Of a DNA stretch of 6,146 bases, positions 1 to 6,116 are shown one piece after another (positions within the stretch are counted from its first letter, which is position 1; each line of letters starts with the position of its first letter). The stretch comes from Pedobacter sp. UBA4863. GTDB taxonomy: Bacteria > Bacteroidota > Bacteroidia > Sphingobacteriales > Sphingobacteriaceae. Below the pieces are notes generated by a model that saw only the letters and a list, made by a program, of their open reading frames with translations, had not been told where the DNA came from and ran no database searches. The translations under genes were made by a program, and so were the position numbers. The DNA is taken from assembly GCF_002399615.1 (NCBI RefSeq), contig NZ_DHDZ01000004.1, positions 27,211-33,356 on the forward strand. The letters run 5' to 3'.

Positions 1-30
1 CTGTAAAATATTAATATCATTTTTAAACAG
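1..30 (-). repeat. Left copy of a 30-bp inverted dispersed repeat
   Basis: Bases 1-30 are the exact reverse complement of bases 6048-6077, a 30/30 match about 6 kb apart in inverted orientation. The unit begins CTGT and ends ACAG and contains the 10-bp palindrome ATATTAATAT (8-17 here, 6061-6070 in the other copy). Identity breaks down immediately inside the block after base 30, so base 30 is probably a real element end. The outer side is cut by the window edge, so this copy may continue upstream as the right copy does. A 30-base perfect match is too long for chance even in AT-rich DNA. That it is a mobile or dispersed element is inference. Confidence 0.85.
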
Positions 31-56
31 CTTCAAAATTTTCAAATACTTGCTAA

Positions 57-91
57 TTTGTTCATCTTTTAACTTTTAACTTTTAACTTTG
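57..91 (+). promoter_or_regulatory. Candidate Bacteroidota promoter of glyQS
   Basis: TTTG at 57-60 and TAACTTTG at 84-91 match the Bacteroidota -33 (TTG/TTTG) and -7 (TAnnTTTG) boxes with a 23-bp spacer, the long end of the known range. The -7 box is a full match. It ends only seven bases before the ATG at 99, so transcription would begin within a few bases of the start codon and give a leaderless or nearly leaderless mRNA. No Shine-Dalgarno sequence is visible between the box and the ATG, which agrees with that. The alternative is that the box is a chance product of the TTTTAAC repeat and the true promoter lies further upstream. Confidence 0.45.
67..90 (+). repeat. TTTTAAC heptamer tandem repeat (three copies)
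   Basis: Three perfect TTTTAAC units lie at 67-73, 74-80 and 81-87, followed by TTT. The array sits directly in front of the glycyl-tRNA synthetase start codon. Its last unit, together with the next bases, forms the promoter-like box TAACTTTG; the earlier units give only TAACTTTT. Slippage here would change promoter spacing in steps of 7 bp, which is speculation. Confidence 0.9.
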
Positions 92-98
92 GCGTACT

Positions 99-1586
99 AT
101 GGCTCAAAAAAATAACGACGAAATTTTTAAGAATGTAATATCACACGCTAAGGAATATGGTTTTGTTTTCCAAAGCAGCGAAATATATGATGGTTTAAGT
201 GCAGTTTACGACTACGGACAATTAGGTGCGGAACTGAAAAACAACATCAAAACTTATTGGTGGAAAGCAATGGTGCAAATGCACGAAAACATAGTAGGCA
301 TCGACTCTGCTATTTTTATGCATCCAAAAATCTGGAAAGCGAGCGGCCACGTAGATGGTTTTAACGACCCGATGATTGACAACAAGGACAGCAAAAAACG
401 TTACCGTGCCGACCAATTATTAGAAGATAGAATTGCCAAATACGAGAAAGACGGCAAAACTGAAAAAGCAGCAAAATTGCAAACCGATATGGACGATGCC
501 CTGAAAGCTGAGGATTTACCTCGCTTAAAGGTATTAATTGAAGAGCATGAAATTGCTTGTCCGGTGAGTGGCACTAAAAACTGGACTGATGTGCGCCAGT
601 TTAATTTAATGTTTAGCACGCAGTTTGGCGCCATGGCCGAAGGCAGCGATGTGGTGTACTTACGCCCAGAAACGGCACAAGGTATTTTTGTAAACTTCTT
701 GAACGTTCAAAAAACTGGAAGAATGAAAATTCCTTTCGGTATAGCGCAAATTGGTAAAGCTTTTCGTAACGAGGTAATTGCTCGTCAATTCATTATGCGT
801 ATGCGTGAATTTGAACAAATGGAAATGCAGTTTTTTGTACGCCCAGGCGAAGACAAAAAATGGTTCGAATACTGGAAAGAAGCCCGTTTAAAATGGCATA
901 AAGCATTAGGCACACCAGCCGAAAAATACCGCTACCATGATCACGTAAAATTAGCGCATTATGCCAATGCGGCAACTGATATCGAATTTGAATTCCCATT
1001 TGGCTTTAAAGAAGTAGAAGGCATTCACAGTAGAACCGATTTCGATTTAGCACAACACCAAGAGTTTAGCGGTAAGAAAATGCAATATTTCGATGCCGAA
1101 CTAGACGAAAACGGAAAACCTTATGGCAACTATGTGCCTTATGTGATTGAAACTTCTATTGGTTTAGATAGGATGTTCTTGCTAACCATGATCAATGCCT
1201 TGGAAGAAGAAGATCTAAGTACGCCAGAGAAACAAGACAGCAGAACGCTATTACGTTTACACCCAGCATTAGCACCTATCAAAGCAGCTATTTTTCCATT
1301 AACTAAAAAAGATGGCTTACCAGAAAAAGCCCGTGAAATTATGGATGCATTGAAATTTGATTTTAACTGTATTTACGAAGAGAAAGATGCCATTGGCAAA
1401 CGTTACCGCCGTCAAGATGCGGTAGGCACACCTTTCTGTATCACGGTTGACCACCAAACTTTAGAAGACAATACAGTTACCATACGCCACCGCGACACCA
1501 TGGAGCAACAACGTATTGAAATTAAAGATTTACATTGGACAATAGAAAGCAAAGTAAGCTGGAGAAATTTACTGAGCCAAATATAA
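99..1586 (+). CDS. glyQS: Glycine--tRNA ligase (single-chain, homodimeric type)
   Basis: This class II aminoacyl-tRNA synthetase charges tRNA-Gly with glycine in the cytoplasm using ATP and is essential for translation. The 495-residue product is the alpha2 form (also named glyS), not the split glyQ/glyS alpha2beta2 enzyme. The N-terminus (HAKEYGFVFQSSEIYDG, 16-32) is typical of the family and supports the ATG at 99. The active-site block LRPETAQGIF is at 188-197, motif 2 with FRNE at 222-225 and the REFEQME stretch at 236-242, and motif 3 with ETSIGLDR at 351-358. Residues about 388-495 form the C-terminal anticodon-binding domain (VGTPFCITVDHQTLEDNTVTIR region). A charged helical insert spans about 103-150. 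The CPVSG stretch at 154-158 has one cysteine where some family members have a CxxC pair. The gene stands alone, with its own candidate promoter and terminator. Identification is very secure. Confidence 0.98.
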   Translation: MAQKNNDEIFKNVISHAKEYGFVFQSSEIYDGLSAVYDYGQLGAELKNNIKTYWWKAMVQMHENIVGIDSAIFMHPKIWKASGHVDGFNDPMIDNKDSKKRYRADQLLEDRIAKYEKDGKTEKAAKLQTDMDDALKAEDLPRLKVLIEEHEIACPVSGTKNWTDVRQFNLMFSTQFGAMAEGSDVVYLRPETAQGIFVNFLNVQKTGRMKIPFGIAQIGKAFRNEVIARQFIMRMREFEQMEMQFFVRPGEDKKWFEYWKEARLKWHKALGTPAEKYRYHDHVKLAHYANAATDIEFEFPFGFKEVEGIHSRTDFDLAQHQEFSGKKMQYFDAELDENGKPYGNYVPYVIETSIGLDRMFLLTMINALEEEDLSTPEKQDSRTLLRLHPALAPIKAAIFPLTKKDGLPEKAREIMDALKFDFNCIYEEKDAIGKRYRRQDAVGTPFCITVDHQTLEDNTVTIRHRDTMEQQRIEIKDLHWTIESKVSWRNLLSQI

Positions 1587-1592
1587 TACTTT

Positions 1593-1621
1593 AAGCCCCG
1601 AAATTTCGGGGCTTTTATTTT
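1593..1621 (+). terminator. Intrinsic terminator of glyQS
   Basis: A perfect 22-bp palindrome (1593-1614) begins 7 bases after the glyQS stop. It folds as a 9-bp stem, AAGCCCCGA / TCGGGGCTT, with an AATT loop, and runs into a T-rich tail (TTTTATTTT to 1621). This is a textbook rho-independent terminator for the plus strand. On the minus strand the tail is poor in T, so it would be a weaker stop for the convergent arsC transcript, for which no other terminator is visible in 1622-1749. Confidence 0.93.
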
Positions 1622-1749
1622 GAAAAAACTATCCGTCAGTAGCGCAAAATAAAAGCAATTTTATGATAGTGAGCATCAAAACCCTTAACCCGCCAAAAAA
1701 GACGAAGATCACAATGGGGAACCTAAAATTTATATCAGGTAAACCACCA

Positions 1750-2094
1750 TTAAATAATATTATCAATTGCTTCCTCGCTTCTAGCAATAACCGCTTTGTT
1801 CCCTTTAATAATAATGGGTCGCTGTATTAAAATCGGGTTTTCATGCATAGCAACAATCAATTCCTCATCAGCAAGATTTTTGCCCTTTACTTTTTCTTTA
1901 AAAACTTCTTCATTAGTTCTCATGAGTTCTAAGGGCTTAAGCTCAAGCATTTGTAGAATATTCTTTAACTCTTGCACACTAGGCGGATTTTCGAGGTAAT
2001 TGACAATGGTAAAATCAATATTTTGGTTCTCTAATGCTTTCATGGCCGCATTACTCTTGCTACACCTTTTATTGTGATAAATTTTAATATCCAT
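1750..2094 (-). CDS. arsC: ArsC/YfgD-family arsenate reductase-like protein
   Basis: This small cytoplasmic thioredoxin-fold protein belongs to the glutaredoxin-coupled ArsC family, which reduces arsenate to arsenite through one catalytic cysteine. The 114 residues match family length. The active-site loop is YHNKRCSKS (6-14) with catalytic Cys11. Arg59, Arg92 (in QRPI) and Arg105 correspond by spacing to the three oxyanion-binding arginines of E. coli ArsC (Arg60, Arg94, Arg107). The RCSKS form of the loop is typical of the YfgD-like branch, whose physiological substrate is less certain, so arsenate activity is probable rather than shown. AAAGGA (2097-2102) lies only two bases before the ATG. 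It is convergent with glyQS and divergent from chaA. No arsR, arsB or acr3 is nearby, so this is not an arsenic operon and is more likely a housekeeping or stress gene. Confidence 0.92.
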   Translation of the reverse strand: MDIKIYHNKRCSKSNAAMKALENQNIDFTIVNYLENPPSVQELKNILQMLELKPLELMRTNEEVFKEKVKGKNLADEELIVAMHENPILIQRPIIIKGNKAVIARSEEAIDNII

Positions 2095-2330
2095 TTTCCT
2101 TTAATTCTAACGATGCCCGTTAATCTTTTCTAGCTATATTATTCCTAGTAAAATTAAAAAAAACACCGTAAAAAGAATAAAACTACTTATTTTTATAGCG
2201 CATCTGGTTTGCAGCATCAATAGCAATCTGCATTTGGTAATTTAATATTTACAAAATATCACTTGTACAAAAACTCGTTACCCATACTTTTAAGAAACGT
2301 AAAATTTAATTTGCCCATCAACAGAACAAT

Positions 2331-3425
2331 ATGCTAACAAAAATATCTATCCTTCGTACTTTACCTATTTGGAGTGTTGCCGTTCCTATTTTTGCTTGGA
2401 TTGCCTACTATTTGCCCATAGCACAGCTTGGCGGCATTGGAACGGCCATATTGGTTGCATTTCTTATTGGCAGTGTGCTTGCAGCGGTACACCATGCAGA
2501 AGTGGTGGCACATAAAGTTGGCGAGCCATTTGGAACATTATTGTTGGCTCTTGCCGTAACTACCATAGAAGTAGCTTTAATTGTGTCGTTAATGCTTACT
2601 GGTGGCAAAGGTACCGAAGCATTGGCAAGAGATACAGTTTTTGCAGCAGTAATGATTATTCTCTCGGGCATGATTGGTGTATGTTTACTAGTGGGCGGAG
2701 CCAAGTACAAGCAACAAGACTTTAGCATGGAAAGTGTAAAAGCGGCTTTAATAGTGCTTGGTGCTATTTTAGTACTTACACTAATATTACCAAACTACAC
2801 CACAAGTGTAGCCGGACCGGTTTACAACAAGGCACAGTTAATTTTTGTAGCAATTATTTCTTTAATTCTATACTTTGCATTTGTACTGATACAGGCAGTA
2901 AGACATAGAGACTTCTTTTTACCTCCAGAAGACGATGGCAACGAAGAAATCCATGCAGACCCGCCTACATTGGGCGTAGCATTAACCAGCGGTGTAATTT
3001 TATTAATTTGTTTAGGCATTGTAGTTTTGTTAGCCAAAGCCCTTGCGCCCGAAATTGAAGATGCAGTGGTAAGTGCTGGTGCACCAAAATCATTAGTGGG
3101 TGTAATTATTGCAGCAGTAGTATTATTGCCCGAAGGTTTAGCCGCCTATAGAGCTGCCAAGAAAAACAGATTGCAAACAAGCTTAAATTTAGCGTTAGGT
3201 TCTGCCTTGGCTAGTATTGGCTTAACCATTCCGGCGGTGGCTGTAGTTTCTTTAATTACCGGCATGACCATTACCCTAGGCATAGACACCAAATCAATGT
3301 TACTTCTGATTTTAACACAGCTTACCATTATGTTATCTCTAGGTAACGGCCGAACAAATATTCTACAAGGGATAGTGTTATTAACTATCTTTGCGGCATA
3401 TTTATTCACTATAATATCGCCCTAA
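2331..3425 (+). CDS. chaA: Ca2+/H+ antiporter, ChaA family (CaCA superfamily)
   Basis: This is an inner-membrane cation/proton antiporter that exports Ca2+ (in E. coli ChaA also Na+ and K+) in exchange for protons, with a role in calcium and alkaline-pH homeostasis. The 364 residues are close to E. coli ChaA length, and about 11 hydrophobic segments are visible. The two internally related ion-binding repeats are present: GEPFGTLLLALAVTTIEV (64-81, acidic Glu65 and Glu80) and the second repeat at about 256-301, with LLPEGL (Glu268) and GSALASIGLTIP. Between them, residues 199-209 form an acidic cytoplasmic loop (EDDGNEE within it), placed like the acidic loop of E. coli ChaA. The C-terminal NGRTNILQG (339-347) is also family-typical. 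No clear Shine-Dalgarno precedes the ATG. The gene is divergent from arsC across 236 bp and could be co-transcribed with gtrA, 63 bp downstream. Ion specificity cannot be read from sequence. Confidence 0.94.
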   Translation: MLTKISILRTLPIWSVAVPIFAWIAYYLPIAQLGGIGTAILVAFLIGSVLAAVHHAEVVAHKVGEPFGTLLLALAVTTIEVALIVSLMLTGGKGTEALARDTVFAAVMIILSGMIGVCLLVGGAKYKQQDFSMESVKAALIVLGAILVLTLILPNYTTSVAGPVYNKAQLIFVAIISLILYFAFVLIQAVRHRDFFLPPEDDGNEEIHADPPTLGVALTSGVILLICLGIVVLLAKALAPEIEDAVVSAGAPKSLVGVIIAAVVLLPEGLAAYRAAKKNRLQTSLNLALGSALASIGLTIPAVAVVSLITGMTITLGIDTKSMLLLILTQLTIMLSLGNGRTNILQGIVLLTIFAAYLFTIISP

Positions 3426-3488
3426 CTGCAATATAAAAGCAAATATTTAAAACTCTGTTCCTCGCCCCCATTAACCTATAAATAAGGC

Positions 3489-3971
3489 ATGAGAAAACTA
3501 GCGCTACGCATTATCGACTTTTTCTATCCACCTTTTAAAAACTGGTTTTCTATTGGTACTTTTAGGTATTTAGCTAGCGGCAGTTTTACCGCTGGCTCTA
3601 GCATAGTAGCCTATTTTATCATCTACAATTTCATCTTAAAACAACAAGATATACGTTTCGCAGGTCATTTAATTACCGCTCCCATTGCCGCTTTAGGGCT
3701 CGAAGCCGTTTTTACATTTTTAGTAGGTTTTATCCTCAACAAATACTTGGTTTTTACACAATCTAACCTTAAAGGCCGTATTCAATTATTTAGATACGGC
3801 ACGGTATTTTGCACCAACATTTTACTCAACTATGCCTTAATGAAAATTTTGGTCGAGGGCTTTCAACTTTACCCCTCAATCTCTAAAGGTTTAATTACAA
3901 TAGTTTTAGCTATTTTCAGTTACTTCTCGCAAAAATATTTTTCTTTCAGGATAAAAAAAGACGTACAATAG
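3489..3971 (+). CDS. GtrA-family membrane protein
   Basis: GtrA-like proteins are small four-helix inner-membrane proteins; the founding phage GtrA is thought to flip an undecaprenyl-linked sugar for surface polysaccharide glycosylation. The 160-residue product has hydrophobic segments at about 27-50, 58-83, 98-121 and 130-150. It carries the family signatures FRYLASG (25-31), NKYLVF (84-89, after helix 2) and SYFSQKYFSFR (144-154, end of helix 4). A short basic-aromatic N-terminal stretch precedes the first helix and a lysine-containing tail follows the last. The ATG at 3489 directly follows TAAGGC, not a good Shine-Dalgarno; the start keeps the complete domain with about 25 residues ahead of it. 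No glycosyltransferase is adjacent, so the lipid or sugar substrate is unknown. The 63-bp gap after chaA contains no terminator, so co-transcription is plausible. Confidence 0.9.
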   Translation: MRKLALRIIDFFYPPFKNWFSIGTFRYLASGSFTAGSSIVAYFIIYNFILKQQDIRFAGHLITAPIAALGLEAVFTFLVGFILNKYLVFTQSNLKGRIQLFRYGTVFCTNILLNYALMKILVEGFQLYPSISKGLITIVLAIFSYFSQKYFSFRIKKDVQ

Positions 3972-4043
3972 TTAACAAACTGTTTAAGTTTCTTATTCAT
4001 AAAACACAGGCTCAGTCCAACAAATAAAAATTTTCACTGAAAT

Positions 4044-4064
4044 TTAAGCTGTTTCTAAGCTTAA
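4044..4064. other. Inverted repeat downstream of gtrA
   Basis: TTAAGCT (4044-4050) and AGCTTAA (4058-4064) are perfect reverse complements separated by 7 bases. No T-tract follows on either strand, so a standard intrinsic terminator is not supported. It could be a weak transcript end for gtrA or a protein-binding site ahead of the hydroxylase gene. The AT-rich composition makes a 7-bp match possible by chance. Confidence 0.3.
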
Positions 4065-4128
4065 TTACACAAAGAAATCCTTAACAGGTTAAAGTTTACA
4101 TGCCCAAATAAACAATCTTTGTCATTTT

Positions 4129-4143
4129 CTACTAAAACAGTAG
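4129..4143. promoter_or_regulatory. Possible operator upstream of the hydroxylase gene
   Basis: CTACT (4129-4133) and AGTAG (4139-4143) form a short dyad with a 5-base centre (AAAAC), ending seven bases before the candidate -33 box of the hydroxylase promoter. The position suits a dimeric regulator. The half-sites are short, no regulator is encoded nearby, and chance is a real alternative. Confidence 0.22.
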
Positions 4144-4150
4144 TATTTTC

Positions 4151-4181
4151 TTGCATTACTAGCCCAAACCCGCTAATTTAG
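4151..4181 (+). promoter_or_regulatory. Candidate promoter of the aromatic amino acid hydroxylase
   Basis: TTG at 4151-4153 and TAATTTAG at 4174-4181 fit the Bacteroidota TTG-N17-23-TAnnTTTG pattern with a 20-bp spacer and one mismatch in the -7 box (A for T at the seventh base). Transcription would start near 4187, about 15 bases before the ATG. The 231-bp gap after gtrA also argues for a separate promoter here. Confidence 0.35.
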
Positions 4182-4202
4182 TGCAATTAACAAGATGTAT
4201 AA

Positions 4203-5987
4203 ATGAGTGATTTTAACGACTTTAATAACGAGCAAGTTGCCAAACTACCTAAGCATTTAAGGCAATTTATAGTAGCACAAAATTATGAGAAATACACGCC
4301 AATAGACCAAGCGGTTTGGCGTTATGTAATGCGTCAAAACTATAGTTATCTAAAGCACGTAGCTTATTATCCATACATTAAGGGTTTAAACAGGGCCGGT
4401 TTAAGTATCGAGTACATTCCAGACCTGCAAACCATGAACGACAATTTGGGCAAAATTGGCTGGGGCGCCGTAACGGTAGATGGCTTTATTCCGCCAGCAG
4501 CTTTTATGGAGTACCAAGCCTATAAAGTGTTGGTAATTGCTGCCGATATTCGCCAGATTAACCATATAGAATACACACCTGCACCAGATATTATTCACGA
4601 AAGTGCGGGCCACGCCCCCATTATTGCCGACACAGATTACAATGCCTACCTGAGTTATTTTGGCTCTATTGGAGCAAAAGCAATGTTTTCTAGCAAAGAT
4701 TTTGAACTTTACGAAGCTATCCGCAGATTATCTATTCTAAAAGAGGCTGCAAATGTTGACGAAGCCGAAATTGCCAAAGCAGAAAAAGAGCTGAAATTCA
4801 TTGCCGAAAACATGGGCGAACCATCGGAAATGGCCTTATTGGGTCGTTTACACTGGTGGACCGTAGAATATGGCTTGATTGGAACTTTAGAAAATCCGAA
4901 GATTTATGGGGCAGGCTTACTTTCTTCTATTGGCGAAAGTGCAACCTGTATGGATCCGAAAATTAAGAAATTATGGTACGACATTAACACCATAAATTAT
5001 TCTTACGATATTACCCAAGAGCAGCCACAACTGTTTGTAACGCCAACTTTCCAAAACTTAATTGATGTGCTGGAGCAATTTGCAAACACCATGGCGTTTA
5101 GACGCGGTGGCTCGGAGAGTGTTTTAAAAGCTATCGAATGTAAAAACCCTAGTACGGCCGTTTACAGTTCTGGCTTGCAGGTTACAGGCGTATTTACAGA
5201 TGTTGGCATCAGTAAAGATGATGAGGTAACCTTTATAAAAACTACCGGACAATCGGCATTGGCTTTTGATGGAAAAGAACTAGCAGGACATAGCAAGCAC
5301 TATCATAAAGACGGTTTTTCATCGCCAGTTGGCAAGTTAAAAGCAATCGAGAAATTATTAGAAGACCATGATCTAACTGACTTAGCTAACCTAGGCATTA
5401 CAGTGGGCAAACGTGGGAATTTAACCTTTGAAAGCGGCATTGAAGTTAATGGATCAGTAAAAGAAATTATTCGCAAGGGCGAAAAAACAATACTTATTGC
5501 GTTTGACGATTGTACCGTAAAAGAAGCGAACGGAAATATCTTGTTCCAACCAGAATGGGGTACTTACGACATGGCTGTTGGCGAGAAAATTGTATCGGTT
5601 TTTAACGGTGCTGCCGATAAAGACGCTTACGAGGAAATTACACATATTAGTGAACAGCTAACACATAAAGTAATTTATGACGATGCTACGAAACGCTTGC
5701 ATAGTTTATACCAGGAGGTAAGAGATATTAGGGAAGCAGGCGAAGGTGTCGAAAAATTAACGGAGCTCTTTAATGAACTAAAAACCAATTTCCGTTACGA
5801 TTGGCTCTGCGCCATGCAAATTTTAGAAATTCTGCATCATACGGCGGGCAATCCGGCTTTAGAAAATGAAGTAAGGATATATTTAGAAATGAAAGCCGCT
5901 AACGAAAAAGAATTAACCAAATTAATTAACGATGGTTTTCATGTAATTGCCAACCCGGTTACCCAATTAATTGCGATAGAGGATTAA
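4203..5987 (+). CDS. Aromatic amino acid hydroxylase (phenylalanine 4-monooxygenase), long bacterial form
   Basis: The family is cytoplasmic non-heme iron, tetrahydropterin-dependent monooxygenases; the likely reaction is phenylalanine plus O2 to tyrosine. The catalytic region covers about residues 25-300. His132 and His137 in PDIIHESAGHAPI and Glu222 in WWTVEYGLIG form the 2-His-1-Glu iron triad, and IYGAGLLSS (234-242) is the conserved block after it. The 85-residue spacing from His137 to Glu222 is about 44 longer than in the compact Chromobacterium enzyme (143 to 184); the extra part is a charged helical stretch at about 165-210. At 594 residues it is about twice the compact bacterial length, with an additional C-terminal region of about 290 residues of unknown role. 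This fits the long form I recall from Bacteroidota and Bacillus. No N-terminal ACT domain is present. The ATG at 4203 has no strong Shine-Dalgarno. No pterin-4a-carbinolamine dehydratase lies nearby. Family is secure; phenylalanine as substrate is inferred. Confidence 0.93.
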   Translation: MSDFNDFNNEQVAKLPKHLRQFIVAQNYEKYTPIDQAVWRYVMRQNYSYLKHVAYYPYIKGLNRAGLSIEYIPDLQTMNDNLGKIGWGAVTVDGFIPPAAFMEYQAYKVLVIAADIRQINHIEYTPAPDIIHESAGHAPIIADTDYNAYLSYFGSIGAKAMFSSKDFELYEAIRRLSILKEAANVDEAEIAKAEKELKFIAENMGEPSEMALLGRLHWWTVEYGLIGTLENPKIYGAGLLSSIGESATCMDPKIKKLWYDINTINYSYDITQEQPQLFVTPTFQNLIDVLEQFANTMAFRRGGSESVLKAIECKNPSTAVYSSGLQVTGVFTDVGISKDDEVTFIKTTGQSALAFDGKELAGHSKHYHKDGFSSPVGKLKAIEKLLEDHDLTDLANLGITVGKRGNLTFESGIEVNGSVKEIIRKGEKTILIAFDDCTVKEANGNILFQPEWGTYDMAVGEKIVSVFNGAADKDAYEEITHISEQLTHKVIYDDATKRLHSLYQEVRDIREAGEGVEKLTELFNELKTNFRYDWLCAMQILEILHHTAGNPALENEVRIYLEMKAANEKELTKLINDGFHVIANPVTQLIAIED

Positions 5988-5995
5988 ACTTTTTT

Positions 5996-6025
5996 CGTCA
6001 TTTCAAGCGCAGTGGAGAAATCTTT
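5996..6025. repeat. Dispersed-repeat-like motif with ATTTC/GAAAT dyad
   Basis: CGTCATTTCAAGCGCAGTGG followed by AGAAATCTTT, starting nine bases after the hydroxylase stop, closely resembles an intergenic repeat I recall as frequent in Pedobacter and Flavobacterium genomes (CGTCATTTCGAGCG, then an AGTCGAGAAATCT half). ATTTC (6000-6004) pairs with GAAAT (6017-6021). The central bases differ from the remembered form, so this copy looks degraded. The identification rests on memory, and only one copy is in the window. Confidence 0.5.
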
Positions 6026-6047
6026 GAAATTGCTGAATACATAGAAA

Positions 6048-6077
6048 CTGTTTAAAAATGATATTAATATTTTACAG
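6048..6077 (+). repeat. Right copy of the 30-bp inverted dispersed repeat
   Basis: This stretch is an exact reverse complement of bases 1-30. On the inner side (before 6048) the flanks diverge, apart from a short GAA similarity, so the element edge lies at or within three bases of 6048. On the outer side it continues into GTTGGGC and then two hairpins (6085-6100 and 6118-6141). If the left copy has the same outer sequence, which is cut off here, the repeat is at least about 95 bp long. Confidence 0.85.
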
Positions 6078-6084
6078 GTTGGGC

Positions 6085-6100
6085 TTGGTGGTGACACCAA
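6085..6100 (+). repeat. Hairpin with GTGA tetraloop in the 3' repeat region
   Basis: TTGGTG (6085-6090) and CACCAA (6095-6100) form a perfect 6-bp stem closed by GTGA, a GNRA-type loop when read on the plus strand. GGGCT occurs just before and into this hairpin (6081-6085) and again before the next one (6112-6116), so the two hairpins have similar leads. It has no T-tail, so it is not an intrinsic terminator. Confidence 0.6.
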
Positions 6101-6116
6101 ACTATAGCTATGGGCT

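Noticed and set aside
222..999. Minus-strand open frames inside glyQS (222-416, 401-634, 793-999)
   Set aside because: They lie fully opposite a clearly conserved synthetase gene, have no recognisable domains, and have compositions expected from antisense shadows.
1796..1999. Plus-strand 67-codon frame across arsC
   Set aside because: It is antisense to the conserved ArsC-like gene, is low-complexity rich in Ser/Phe, and has no homology I recognise.
2306..2313. TTAATTTG as the -7 box of a chaA promoter
   Set aside because: It has one mismatch and no TTG or TTTG at a 17-23 bp distance upstream, so the pair is not supported.
2408..3409. Minus-strand open frames opposite chaA (2408-2728, 2822-3037, 3146-3409)
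   Set aside because: They are antisense to a well-supported membrane protein gene; no family resemblance and no promoter.
3977..3991. AAACT...AGTTT dyad after gtrA as a terminator
   Set aside because: Stem of only five AT-rich pairs with a poor T-tail; expected by chance in this composition.
4401..5645. Minus-strand open frames opposite the hydroxylase (4401-4613, 5454-5645)
   Set aside because: They are shadows of the hydroxylase reading frame, which has an intact catalytic triad and continuous family-like sequence.
5990..5995. T-run after the hydroxylase stop as an intrinsic terminator
   Set aside because: No stable stem precedes the T-run.
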